64,000 nucleotides of DNA from Marinirhabdus sp963799365 (lineage in GTDB: Bacteria; Bacteroidota; Bacteroidia; Flavobacteriales; Flavobacteriaceae), in the NCBI GenBank assembly GCA_963799365.1, contig CAWCWV010000001.1:1-64000 (forward strand), in the 5' to 3' direction. A program made the translations under genes and the position numbers. A model generated the notes under the pieces. The model did not search any database and had not been told where the DNA came from. It worked only from the letters and a program-made list of their open reading frames with translations. The first letter of the stretch is position 1; the number at the start of each line of letters is the position of its first letter. This document shows positions 52,718-60,740 of the stretch, piece by piece.

Positions 52718-53834
52718 TTGGCAGGGGTTGGTTGTATAAATTTTCGGCCTTTATAAATCCTTCTTGCGTTAAAGACCATTCCTGGCCCGAAAGGGTGATC
52801 CACTGTTTTTCTTCTAATTGCTGAAGGCTCTTTTTTGTAAATCCTTGAAAATTATTTAGAATTCTAATTGCGTGCGGGTGCGAAATATCTTTATGGGTTT
52901 TTACAATATCATACATAAACTGAAGCGTTTTCTGCAATTGCAAATCCCTTCTATTTTGCCTGAACCGAAGCTGCTTAAATAACAACCCCCGTCCTGGAGA
53001 AAAAACAAAAGAAATGAGCACAAATACTGAAGCCACCAGCACAATTACCGGACCCGTAGAAAGGTTGTTCTGCGATGCGCTAATTGCTGATCCAAAAACT
53101 CCCGAAAAAGCACCAAAAATAGCTGCGATAAAAATCATAGTGCTTAGTTTATTGGTCCATTGTCTGGCTGCTGCTGCCGGAGCTAATAACATGGCACTCA
53201 TTAAAACAACGCCTACAGTTTGTAAGCCTAATACAATAGCAAGTACTATAAAAAAAGTGATAAGCGCGTCAATAAATTTTGTGTTGAAGCCAAGGGTTTT
53301 CGTATAGTCTGCGTCGAACAACATAATTTTGAATTCTTTCCAAAAAAGTAACATAATAAAAAGCGCTACCCCTGTAACTAATGCCATTAATAGTACATCG
53401 CTCTCGACTAATGTTGCCGCTTGTCCAAACAAATATTTGTCCAATCCTGCTTGGTTGGCATTGGGTTGCTTTTGGATAAATGTGAGCAATAACATTCCGA
53501 AGCCAAAGAAAAGCGATAAAATTAATCCTAAGGCAGTATCGGTTTTTAAATGAGTGTTTTTTATAATCCCGCGAATCCAGAAGGTTCCAAGCAAACCACT
53601 CACCAAGGCTCCTAGCAACAATGTATTGGTGTCCTTTGCTCCTGTAATTAAAAAAGCCACAGCAATACCTGGCAATGCAGCATGACTAATCGCATCCCCT
53701 AGTAAACTTTGTTTTCGAAGCACCGCAAAACTTCCTAACATACCACAAATAGCTCCCAAGACCGCCGTCCCAAGCGTGATAGTACGGAGGGTGTAGTCTG
53801 TTGTTACTAGTTCGAAATATTGGATTATATCCAT
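52710..53834 (-). CDS. Metal ABC transporter permease with C-terminal winged-helix-like domain (first)
   Basis: A 374-residue permease (Mn/Zn/Fe family). The membrane part runs from TLRTITLGTAVLGAICGML and LLGDAISHAALPGIAVAFL to about residue 295. A soluble tail with FMYDIVKTHKDISHPHAIRI, KKSLQQLEEKQWITL and WSLTQEGFIKAENLY follows, resembling the winged-helix half of DtxR regulators. The ATG at 53834 lies directly next to the left inverted repeat of the four-helix cassette, so its original upstream context has been replaced. Confidence 0.88.
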   Translation of the reverse strand: MDIIQYFELVTTDYTLRTITLGTAVLGAICGMLGSFAVLRKQSLLGDAISHAALPGIAVAFLITGAKDTNTLLLGALVSGLLGTFWIRGIIKNTHLKTDTALGLILSLFFGFGMLLLTFIQKQPNANQAGLDKYLFGQAATLVESDVLLMALVTGVALFIMLLFWKEFKIMLFDADYTKTLGFNTKFIDALITFFIVLAIVLGLQTVGVVLMSAMLLAPAAAARQWTNKLSTMIFIAAIFGAFSGVFGSAISASQNNLSTGPVIVLVASVFVLISFVFSPGRGLLFKQLRFRQNRRDLQLQKTLQFMYDIVKTHKDISHPHAIRILNNFQGFTKKSLQQLEEKQWITLSGQEWSLTQEGFIKAENLYNQPLPND

Positions 53835-53846
53835 AATAGCTGGTAG
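53835..53846. repeat. Left inverted repeat of the four-helix-bundle cassette
   Basis: AATAGCTGGTAG, the exact reverse complement of 54337-54348. It starts one base upstream of the permease ATG. A further shared block GTAGGATG(C/T)TTCGC lies inside both ends. Confidence 0.75.
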
Positions 53847-53877
53847 CTTTTAGCTTGTAGGATGCTTCGCTGGTAGC

Positions 53878-54240
53878 TCATAGTTTTAACTTTTTTCTTA
53901 GACCTGCTATCATTTTAGATAGTTCTTCGAGTTTTATGCGAAGACTATTATCTGTTTCTTCCGAAATAAAACCTTGTCTTCTGGCAACAGTTGAGCAGGC
54001 AACACATTCTTTAACAGAATCCCAAGCCATTTTTAAATACCTGTTAAATTGTTTATCTGTATCACCATGACCTTCGCTAATATTGAGACATATTGAAAGG
54101 GATGCCCGCTTAAATTGTGAGGTTAGGTTGTATAATTCATCTTTAGGAAATGCACGTGTTGTTATGTAAACTACATCCATAAAATCCAACGATTTCTGGT
54201 AAACAATCAGTTTTTCGAAATTAAATACAACTTTTTTCAT
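53878..54240 (-). CDS. Four-helix bundle protein (S23/IVS-encoded family)
   Basis: A 120-residue all-helical protein. FNFEKLIVYQKSLDFMDVVY, FPKDELYNLTSQFKRASLSI and NISEGHGDTDKQFNRYLKMA are the family signature, followed by SVKECVACSTVARRQGFISE. Relatives are encoded by intervening sequences inside 23S rRNA genes of Leptospira and Coxiella, and as solitary genes across Bacteroidota. They are basic bundles presumed to bind nucleic acid. Here it splits a conserved metal ABC operon between ATPase and permease and is flanked by 12-bp perfect inverted repeats. Confidence 0.88.
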   Translation of the reverse strand: MKKVVFNFEKLIVYQKSLDFMDVVYITTRAFPKDELYNLTSQFKRASLSICLNISEGHGDTDKQFNRYLKMAWDSVKECVACSTVARRQGFISEETDNSLRIKLEELSKMIAGLRKKLKL

Positions 54241-54336
54241 ATTCTGTTAATTTTATACCCTCAAAAGAGAGCGAAGCGAAATAAAAAAGCTTCAAGCAAA
54301 GCGTCCAACTCGCTACAAGTGAGCGAAGCGAACATC

Positions 54337-54348
54337 CTACCAGCTATT
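54337..54348. repeat. Right inverted repeat of the four-helix-bundle cassette
   Basis: CTACCAGCTATT, the exact complement of 53835-53846. Its CTA at 54344-54346 is the reverse complement of the ATPase gene's TAG stop codon, so the repeat supplies or overlaps that stop. Confidence 0.75.
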
Positions 54349-55081
54349 TATTCACGGCTACTTTATAATTAATCCCATACGTTTTCGTCAAATTATCATC
54401 ATTAAAAATTTCCTTGACTGGCCCTGTTGCTATTTTTTTTACGTTCAAGAAAGTTACCCAATCAAAATACTCTGGAACAGTTTGTAGATCGTGATGAACC
54501 ACAACAACTGTTTTTCCGGCTTTTCTTAATTCTTTTAAAATATTGATGATGGCAATTTCGGTCGTAGCATCTACCCCTTGAAAAGGTTCATCCATAAAAT
54601 AAATAGCTGCATTCTGAACTAAAGCACGCGCTAAAAACACCCGTTGTTGCTGCCCACCGCTTAACTGACTTATCTGCCTGTTTTTAAAAGCCAACATTCC
54701 CACTTTTTCAAGTGCTTCCAAAGAAGCTTTCTTTTCTTTTACGCCTGGCCGTTTAATCCAACCTAATTGCCCGTAGGTTCCCATCATCACCACATCGAGT
54801 GCGGTGGTTGGGAAATCCCAGTCCACGCTTCCTTTCTGGGGGACATAGGCAACCAATTTTCGTTGTTTCTCATAAGGTTTCCCGTAGATAGAAATGCTGC
54901 CTGCAATAGGATCTAAAATTCCAAGAATGGCTTTTATTAAGGTAGATTTTCCTGCTCCGTTAGGCCCAACAATAGCCATCAACACCCCTTCAGGAACGTG
55001 CAGGTCTATATCCCATAAAACTGGTTTATAGTTGTAAGCTACCGTGAGGTCATCTACATGTATGGCGTATTTGGTTTCCAT
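54344..55081 (-). CDS. Metal ABC transporter ATP-binding protein
   Basis: A 245-residue ABC ATPase. Walker A is VGPNGAGKSTLIKAILGIL near residue 39, the signature is QLSGGQQQRVFLARALVQNA near 142, Walker B is AIYFMDEPFQGVD near 163 and the switch His is in VVVHHDLQTV near 196. It belongs to the ZnuC/MntB group. It begins 2 bases after the substrate-binding gene. Its stop lies within the right repeat of the four-helix cassette, which separates it from its two permeases. Confidence 0.92.
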   Translation of the reverse strand: METKYAIHVDDLTVAYNYKPVLWDIDLHVPEGVLMAIVGPNGAGKSTLIKAILGILDPIAGSISIYGKPYEKQRKLVAYVPQKGSVDWDFPTTALDVVMMGTYGQLGWIKRPGVKEKKASLEALEKVGMLAFKNRQISQLSGGQQQRVFLARALVQNAAIYFMDEPFQGVDATTEIAIINILKELRKAGKTVVVVHHDLQTVPEYFDWVTFLNVKKIATGPVKEIFNDDNLTKTYGINYKVAVNK

Positions 55082-55082
55082 A

Positions 55083-56009
55083 TTATTTTAATTCGTTCAC
55101 TATCGTATTCACGTTGTAGGTAAACATGCCAATGTACGTTCCTTCTTCGGTTCCAGGATTTCCTAAGGCGTCACTAAACAAAGAGCCGCCAATGGTTACC
55201 TCTTGCCCTTTGCTCTGAACTGATTTTTGTAAAGCCTCAATAGTTCTTCGTGGTACCGAACTCTCCACAAAAATGGCTTTTACATTATTGTCTATAATAA
55301 ATTGCGAAATGCGCTGTACATCTTGCACCCCGGCTTCTGTTGCGGTGGAGAGACCTTGTAAACCTACTACATTAAAATCATACGCTTTACCAAAGTAATT
55401 GAACGCATCGTGTGCCGTGACTAATATTCTTTTTTCCTTCGGAAGGGTTTCAATTGTTGCTTTTACTTCGGTTTCTAATTCGGTCAATTTCTGAATATAT
55501 ATTTTCTTGTTTTCAGTATAACTAGCTGCATTTTTCGGGTCTTTTTCAACTAAAGTTTCAGTAACCTTTTCAGCAAACATTTTGAAAAATTCAATATTAA
55601 ACCATACGTGCGGATCGTAATTGGAAGCAAAATAATCTGAGCCTATAAGTTGATCTTTTGGAAGAAATTCTCCCAGACCTATTGTAGTTTTAGTAGCTTC
55701 CATTTTCTCAAACACCTCCACCAGTTTGCCTTCTAAATGTAGCCCGTTATAAAAAATAATATCGGCTTTATAAAGTTTGGAAACATCACCCTCACTGGCT
55801 TTATAAAGATGCGGATCTACGCCTGCTCCCATTAATCCTTGCACCTCGATATGGTCGCTGCCAATGTTTTTTAACAAATCGGTGATCATACTTGTGGTGG
55901 TTACAATTTTTAGCTTTTGTGATCCTTCGGTATTTTCACCTTCATTTTTACAGGAAATGACTATGCCTAGCATAACTACCAAAAGCACTATTCTTTTTAT
56001 GATTTTCAT
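55083..56009 (-). CDS. Metal ABC transporter substrate-binding lipoprotein
   Basis: A 308-residue cluster A-I binding protein with a lipoprotein signal (MKIIKRIVLLVVMLGIVISC, lipidated Cys20). Metal-site residues are seen in QGLMGAGVDPHLYKASEGD (His), NYDPHVWFNIEFFKMF (His), LVTAHDAFNYFGKAY (His) and a late Asp near GGSLFSDALG. The absence of a long His-rich loop favours Mn or Fe over Zn. It is in the same operon as the ATPase and permeases, which form the importer. Confidence 0.9.
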   Translation of the reverse strand: MKIIKRIVLLVVMLGIVISCKNEGENTEGSQKLKIVTTTSMITDLLKNIGSDHIEVQGLMGAGVDPHLYKASEGDVSKLYKADIIFYNGLHLEGKLVEVFEKMEATKTTIGLGEFLPKDQLIGSDYFASNYDPHVWFNIEFFKMFAEKVTETLVEKDPKNAASYTENKKIYIQKLTELETEVKATIETLPKEKRILVTAHDAFNYFGKAYDFNVVGLQGLSTATEAGVQDVQRISQFIIDNNVKAIFVESSVPRRTIEALQKSVQSKGQEVTIGGSLFSDALGNPGTEEGTYIGMFTYNVNTIVNELK

Positions 56010-56028
56010 TGCTTTTCTTTTCTAATTT

Positions 56029-56814
56029 TTACTTAGGTATTCTAAAACTTACTCCAGCACTCAATAAAATATCCTGACCAGCGGTAAAACTGCTTCCTAC
56101 CGTGGCATCTAACTGAAAGTTAGGCCTCAGTAAATAGGTAATGCCGGCATCCCATAAATGATTAGCGCGGCTGTCTTCAGGGAAGTCTCCGTAAATTTCA
56201 GCATACACCCCAAAAGTGTCTGTAACTGCATATCCGTATGCAATCGTATAAATATAAGCTAGCTCGGGTGAGTCGTTGCCCCAGGCTGCGCCAATGTTGT
56301 AAGAAATATTAGAGTTGGAACTCAAGGTGTTAGAAAAGGCAAACCTGAAATCGGCCCCAGTAGTTTCCGGCCTATAATCGGTGCCAGCTGTGAAAGGAAG
56401 GAACAAATGACCTATTAAGCCTATTTGTGGCTTCCAGCCATCTTCCTCAGCAATTTCTACTTTCATTCCTGCCAATAATGGTGAAAGACCACTTAACACA
56501 TTGCTGTTTTCTTGACCGTTAAAGCTGAAACGGGTCTCTTCAAAATTCCATCCTAAGCGGAGCTCAAAATTATCCAAAATTCCGTATCGCAATAAGGTAG
56601 TATTATAGCCGTAGGTTTCAGATTTTAAACCTTCTTCTTCAAAAGATGTATAAAATCCCCCCGTTTCAATTTGTAAACTTCCTTTTGGGACAGTTAATGG
56701 AGATTCGGTAGCGCCTGGCCTATCGGTAACCATAGGATCAGTAGTAGTATTTTCTTGTTGTGCGTAAAGAATACCGCAAAATAATATGAATGAGGTGCTA
56801 AGTACTTTTTTCAT
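56029..56814 (-). CDS. Outer-membrane beta-barrel protein (MetA-like transporter family)
   Basis: A 261-residue exported protein (signal MKKVLSTSFILFCGILYAQQ). TDRPGATESPLTVPKGSLQI near residue 30 is typical of the phenol-degradation MetA-like outer-membrane family. Alternating beta-strands and a terminal aromatic-rich strand (DILLSAGVSFRIPK) indicate a barrel. It lies between mntR and the metal-binding protein in one operon, so it may let the metal across the outer membrane. That role is inferred from position only. Confidence 0.8.
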   Translation of the reverse strand: MKKVLSTSFILFCGILYAQQENTTTDPMVTDRPGATESPLTVPKGSLQIETGGFYTSFEEEGLKSETYGYNTTLLRYGILDNFELRLGWNFEETRFSFNGQENSNVLSGLSPLLAGMKVEIAEEDGWKPQIGLIGHLFLPFTAGTDYRPETTGADFRFAFSNTLSSNSNISYNIGAAWGNDSPELAYIYTIAYGYAVTDTFGVYAEIYGDFPEDSRANHLWDAGITYLLRPNFQLDATVGSSFTAGQDILLSAGVSFRIPK

Positions 56815-56818
56815 GATG

Positions 56819-57475
56819 TTAGTTGGTTTGTATATAAAGGTTTTCGGCTATTTTCTTTGAGATAAAAAATTGGTCCTGCCCTACTTGAATAACCATGGAA
56901 CCATCGAAAAATTCTTTTCCTAATACTGAAATTTTAGTACCAATGGTTATTTTCTTTTTATCCAAATACCGAAGGAAGTCACTATCACTTTCTTTTACGC
57001 CTACACATACGCCTTTTTGGTTTTTGTTGAGTTCTGAAAGGAGCTTTTTCTCAGTAGGCTTTACATTTCCGTGCTTATCTGGAATAGGATCTCCGTGTGG
57101 ATCGAAGTCTGGAAAGCCTAAAAATTTATCTAGCCTAGAGATAAGTTCTTCACTGTGTACGTGCTCCAATTGTTCGGCAATTTCGTGAACTTCATCCCAA
57201 TGAAATTTTAATTTTTCAACCAAAAAAACTTCCCACAGCCTGTGTTTTCGAATGACATTTGCTGCGGTTTTTTTTCCTTTAGGAGTTAATGAAGTGCCCT
57301 TATACTTTACATAAGACAATATTTTCTTTTCTGCCAATTTCTGGACCATATCCGTCACCGAAGATGGTTTTGTATCCATCGCTTCTGCAATGGCATTGGT
57401 ACTTACTGCACCCTGAATTTTACTTTCAAGATGGTAAATCGCTTTTAAATAATTCTCCTCTGCTAATGAAAACAT
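56819..57475 (-). CDS. mntR: DtxR/MntR-family metal-dependent repressor
   Basis: A 218-residue regulator. The winged helix occupies 1-65 (FSLAEENYLKAIYHLESKIQ, NAIAEAMDTKPSSVTDMVQK, LSYVKYKGTSLTPKGKK). The dimerisation and metal-binding domain includes HKLWEVFLVEKLKFHWDEVH-like residues (HRLWEVFLVEK, EVHEIAEQLEHV) and CVGVKESDSDFLRYL; a C-terminal FeoA/SH3-like domain follows. It is the first gene of the metal ABC operon and likely autoregulates it in response to Mn2+ or Fe2+. A -7 box ends 4 bases before the ATG. Confidence 0.9.
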   Translation of the reverse strand: MFSLAEENYLKAIYHLESKIQGAVSTNAIAEAMDTKPSSVTDMVQKLAEKKILSYVKYKGTSLTPKGKKTAANVIRKHRLWEVFLVEKLKFHWDEVHEIAEQLEHVHSEELISRLDKFLGFPDFDPHGDPIPDKHGNVKPTEKKLLSELNKNQKGVCVGVKESDSDFLRYLDKKKITIGTKISVLGKEFFDGSMVIQVGQDQFFISKKIAENLYIQTN

Positions 57476-57479
57476 ACGG

Positions 57480-57487
57480 CAAAGGTA
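57480..57487 (-). promoter_or_regulatory. -7 box of the mntR operon, possibly leaderless
   Basis: On the minus strand the sequence reads TACCTTTG, an exact TAnnTTTG match, followed by CCGT and the ATG at 57475. Transcription would start at about the start codon. Confidence 0.6.
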
Positions 57488-57598
57488 AAACTATTTTTTG
57501 TATTGTATGGTTTTTATTTTTAGGCTTGGCTAAAAATATGACTGAACTAGGTTTTTTATTATTTTGTAGCTTGGAAATATTCTTAAACTATCGGGTAA

Positions 57599-57685
57599 AC
57601 ATCCCCCTAACCCCCTTCAAAGTAGGAATTTATATTTTTTTATCATGTCCTTCTCGCCTTTAAAGGGGAGGTTGGGAGGGGATGT
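57599..57685. repeat. C-rich/G-rich inverted repeat element
   Basis: The left arm ACATCCCCCTAACCCCC (from 57599) pairs imperfectly with the right arm at 57658-57685 (TTTAAAGGGGAGG then TTGGGAGGGGATGT). The spacer is T-rich. It ends 2 bases from the YciI-like gene stop. It belongs to the same general family of GGGGAGG/CCTCCCC repeats as 23836-23898 and 60636-60670. Confidence 0.65.
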
Positions 57686-57686
57686 T

Positions 57687-58181
57687 CTATCGTAACCCAA
57701 ACCCCTTCGCAGCCCACCACGGGTGCATCTCAATTACCAATCTGCCAGCTTTTACCATAGGATCGCTATTGGCTAGGCTATCTGCCATTTTCAAGGTAGG
57801 TACATTATAAATAGTAATTCCCCGAATTTCACCATCGTCTCCAAATGGTCCAGATATATCTGCAAATCCGTTTGCATACATGCGTCCCAAATGTTCCAGG
57901 TGTAGTTTTTGGAGGCTGTCACTTTCGGCTTGGCTTTGGCTTCGGTTAGGACCCGCTTTCAAAAAAGCCATATAATATTGTTGCATTACTACGGTATCTC
58001 CAGAGTCCGGATCTATGTAGTCAAAAATCTGGTAGCCGTCTTTGGTAAGCTGTGCTTTTAATGCTGATATTGAGGGTTTTTCCTTTTCTGGACAAGGTTC
58101 AATCATATATTCGCGCTGTATTTCGGGTTTACAGGACATAATTGTTAATGTTCCTAATAGCAGAATAATTATATGTTTCAT
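57687..58181 (-). CDS. YciI-like lipoprotein
   Basis: A 164-residue lipoprotein (MKHIIILLLGTLTIMSC, lipidated Cys17). The C-terminal part is a YciI-type alpha-beta domain: YYMAFLKAGPNRSQSQAESD, HLEHLGRMYANGFADISGPF, DSLANSDPMVKAGRLVIEMH and a final PWWAAKGFG. YciI domains are dimeric ferredoxin-like folds with a conserved His-Asp pair (EHL and SDP here). An exported version is unusual; its role is unknown. Terminal stop lies next to the inverted repeat at 57599. Confidence 0.75.
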   Translation of the reverse strand: MKHIIILLLGTLTIMSCKPEIQREYMIEPCPEKEKPSISALKAQLTKDGYQIFDYIDPDSGDTVVMQQYYMAFLKAGPNRSQSQAESDSLQKLHLEHLGRMYANGFADISGPFGDDGEIRGITIYNVPTLKMADSLANSDPMVKAGRLVIEMHPWWAAKGFGLR

Positions 58182-58244
58182 AATACTTAATTATTAATTA
58201 TTTCTGGAACATCGCGAAGAAGCACAGAGATTCACCGAGACATT

Positions 58245-58712
58245 TTACCAATTTTTAAAAGGGGTTTTACTTAAACTTGAATTATAATATTTCACATCTC
58301 CCGTGACTTCTTTTCCTAGCCATTTGGGTTTTTGGAATATTTCATTTTCCTCAGAAAGTTCTATTTCAGCTATAATTAAACCTTGATTGTTTCCGTGGAA
58401 CTCATCTATTTCAAAAATATGTTTTTTTACTTTTAGTTCAAACCTTGTTTTTTCAATCACGCCTTCTTCGCATAATTTTAAAAGCATTTCAGCTTCAGAA
58501 ACTTCTATGGTATGTTCCCACTCAAACCTTATGGTCCCGGCTTCGTTGGACTTTCCTTTTACGGTTAAAAAAGCTTGGTCTCCTTTTATGCGAACCCGCA
58601 CCGTGCGCTCGGGATGCGTATTTAAAAAACCTTGCAAAATTCTTTTTTTTGAAATGGCTTCGGCTTTGTAGCCTTTGGAATTAACTAAGAATTTTCGTTC
58701 TATTTCAAGCAT
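58245..58712 (-). CDS. CYTH-domain protein (triphosphate tunnel metalloenzyme)
   Basis: A 155-residue single-domain protein starting MLEIERKFLVNSKGYKAEAI with the ExExK signature. RVRIKGDQAFLTVKGKSN, FEWEHTIEV, IEKTRFELKV and a late IIAEIELSEENEIF supply the alternating charged strands of the tunnel. This short bacterial type (like ygiF-minus/NeuTTM) hydrolyses tripolyphosphate in characterised members, but class IV adenylate cyclase activity is also known in the fold. It overlaps the NAD-binding gene by 8 bases. Confidence 0.87.
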   Translation of the reverse strand: MLEIERKFLVNSKGYKAEAISKKRILQGFLNTHPERTVRVRIKGDQAFLTVKGKSNEAGTIRFEWEHTIEVSEAEMLLKLCEEGVIEKTRFELKVKKHIFEIDEFHGNNQGLIIAEIELSEENEIFQKPKWLGKEVTGDVKYYNSSLSKTPFKNW

Positions 58713-59355
58713 GTGCTATTTCTTTTATTTCGCTGGAGGAAATTCTTTCTTTTTCATATCCAGTTTCAGCTACATTCATCATAGCCCGTGCTATAGTTTC
58801 TGGTTCAATAATTTCGTATTTCTTTGGAATAAGAAAGCTGAACACGCCCATAAAAAACTGAGCCATACGTTCTCCGAATCGCTTTTCGTTTCTATCACCT
58901 CCCAATAATGATGGTTGAAAAACATAAGTGTTTTTAACTCCTACAGCCAATACTTCTTGCTCCATTTCTCCTTTTATTTTATTGTAAAAGGTACTGCTGG
59001 CAGGGTCTGCTCCCATTGCTGAAATCACTTGGAAAGCAGCAATATTGTTCTGCTTGGCTAATTTTGCTGCCGCAACTGGTATGCCATAATCTATTTTTCG
59101 GTATTTATCTTTATCGGGAGTTTTTGCTTTGGTAGTTCCGATACAACAAAAAACCACCTCCCCAGTAAAAGCTTCTGCAAACTGTTCCAAGCGAAACAAA
59201 TCCCCCAAATGTTCCTCAATTTTAGGGTGTGAGATATCACAGGAAGTTCGGCTAAATAACTTCACTTTATCATACCTACTATCCTTCAGAAGTAGCTGTA
59301 AAAGTTTTCCGCCTACCAATCCGGTGGCTCCTAATATAATGGCTGTTTTGGGCAT
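58705..59355 (-). CDS. NAD(P)-binding Rossmann protein (HTATIP2/epimerase-like)
   Basis: A 216-residue short-chain NAD(P)-binding protein. KTAIILGATGLVGGKLLQLL is the GxxGxxG dinucleotide loop, FCCIGTTKAKTPDKDKYRKI and YGIPVAAAKLAKQN follow, and the family-typical ISAMGADPASSTFYNKIKGE and QPSLLGGDRNEKRFGERMA are present. It resembles HTATIP2/TIP30-like oxidoreductases, whose bacterial substrates are unknown. It overlaps the CYTH gene and both probably form one transcript. Confidence 0.85.
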   Translation of the reverse strand: MPKTAIILGATGLVGGKLLQLLLKDSRYDKVKLFSRTSCDISHPKIEEHLGDLFRLEQFAEAFTGEVVFCCIGTTKAKTPDKDKYRKIDYGIPVAAAKLAKQNNIAAFQVISAMGADPASSTFYNKIKGEMEQEVLAVGVKNTYVFQPSLLGGDRNEKRFGERMAQFFMGVFSFLIPKKYEIIEPETIARAMMNVAETGYEKERISSSEIKEIAHA

Positions 59356-59528
59356 ACTATTGTATTTAGGATACTGTCTAAAAAAATGAGAGTTTCAAAC
59401 TGAGCGCATTCGAAGTTTAAAGATATTGATAGTTAGGATATGTTTCGTCTGCGCTCAATCTTAAAGATCAAAGTTCATTACTTTTTGGACAGCATCTTAG
59501 GTTCGTATAAAGGTATTAAATTTACCCT

Positions 59529-60635
59529 ATGGAAACCGATCTTCCGCTTCGCAAAATAATTCACGTAGATATGGACGCCTTTTATGCTTCGGTAGCGCAA
59601 TTGGACGATCCTTCGCTAATTGGCAAAGCTATTGCAGTAGGTGGTGGTGGAACCCGTGGTGTTGTGAGTGCTGCCAGTTACGAGGCCCGAAAATACGGGG
59701 TTCGGTCTGCAATGAGTGGAGTACTAGCCAAAAAATTATGCCCTGACCTCATCTTTGTGCGCACTGATTTTGAGCGCTATAAGGAAATTTCAGAAAAAAT
59801 AAGAAAGGTCTTTTTTGAATTTACGGACCTTGTGGAACCTCTTTCGCTCGATGAAGCATACCTGGATGTTACTGAAAATAAAAAAGGCAACCCAAGTGCT
59901 ACTTTAATTGCTCAAGAAATTAGGCAACTCATTAAAGAGCGAACAGGTCTTAACGCTTCCGCGGGAATTAGCATTAATAAATTTATTGCTAAAGTTGCAA
60001 GCGACATAAACAAGCCAAATGGACAAAAAACCGTCCCTCCTGAAGAAGTGCTAACGTTTTTGGAACATTTAGACATCAAAAAGTTTTACGGTGTTGGGAA
60101 AGTAATGAAGGATAAAATGTACCGCCACGGTATTTACACCGGAGCCGATCTTAAAAAGAAATCTATAGCATATCTGGAAGAACATTTTGGAAAAAGTGGT
60201 GGGTATTATTACAATATTGTCCGCGGGATTCATACCAGCAAGGTGAAAACTGAACGTACCCGTAAATCTTTAGCTGCTGAAAGAACTTTTAACGAGAATA
60301 TTTCTTCTGAAATTTTTATGCTCGAACGCCTCTCAACCATTGCAGAAGAAGTAGCTAAACGTCTTAAAAAAAGTAAGGTTGCTGGTCGAACCATTACGCT
60401 GAAAATAAAATACCGTGATTTTACCCTTCAAACCCGAAGTAAAACGCTTCCATTATACATAGCCTCCAAAGAATTAATCCTTGATAACGTTAAAGATTTG
60501 TTATACCAAGACGAAATGAAGGACTCGGTACGTTTACTAGGTATAAGCATGAGTAACCTGAATAACGAAAACCCTAAAAAAAAGGCGGTGATTTCAGAAA
60601 AAACCATTGATGTGCAATTGAAATTAGACTTTTAG
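59529..60635 (+). CDS. dinB: DNA polymerase IV (Y family)
   Basis: A 368-residue translesion polymerase. IIHVDMDAFYASVAQLDDPS near residue 11 and LSLDEAYLDVTENKKG near 102 carry the catalytic acidic residues. YGVRSAMSG, GISINKFIAKVASDINKPNG and the helix-hairpin-helix FYGVGKVMKDKMYRHGI follow, and the little-finger domain ends the protein. It lacks a canonical clamp-binding QxxLF tail but ends VQLKLDF, which can serve. It starts 173 bases from the divergent NAD-binding gene. Confidence 0.93.
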   Translation: METDLPLRKIIHVDMDAFYASVAQLDDPSLIGKAIAVGGGGTRGVVSAASYEARKYGVRSAMSGVLAKKLCPDLIFVRTDFERYKEISEKIRKVFFEFTDLVEPLSLDEAYLDVTENKKGNPSATLIAQEIRQLIKERTGLNASAGISINKFIAKVASDINKPNGQKTVPPEEVLTFLEHLDIKKFYGVGKVMKDKMYRHGIYTGADLKKKSIAYLEEHFGKSGGYYYNIVRGIHTSKVKTERTRKSLAAERTFNENISSEIFMLERLSTIAEEVAKRLKKSKVAGRTITLKIKYRDFTLQTRSKTLPLYIASKELILDNVKDLLYQDEMKDSVRLLGISMSNLNNENPKKKAVISEKTIDVQLKLDF

Positions 60636-60670
60636 TCCCTCCCCCAACCCCTCCCAGAGGGAGGGGAGCT
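60636..60670. repeat. C-rich/G-rich hairpin repeat after dinB
   Basis: It starts at the base after the dinB stop. CCCCTCCC (60648-60655), AGA and GGGAGGGG (60659-60666) form a perfect 8-bp hairpin, preceded by TCCCTCCCCCAA and followed by AGCT. No T run follows, so a terminator role is doubtful. Confidence 0.7.
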
Positions 60671-60740
60671 AAATAAATAACAAATTACTATGCAAAAAAC
60701 TACTTTTTTGAATCTAAATACTAATTTAAATCTCTCTATC

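Noticed and set aside
53014..53553. Plus-strand frames opposite the first metal permease
   Set aside because: Their Thr/Ala-rich hydrophobic look reflects the complement of the permease membrane helices.
57289..57663. A 124-codon plus-strand frame spanning the mntR start and the C-rich repeat
   Set aside because: It is antisense to the mntR winged helix and then runs through a repeat element; no start context or homologue recognised.
60648..60666. A terminator for dinB
   Set aside because: The hairpin is perfect but has no following T run, and the same sequence type recurs elsewhere as a dispersed repeat.
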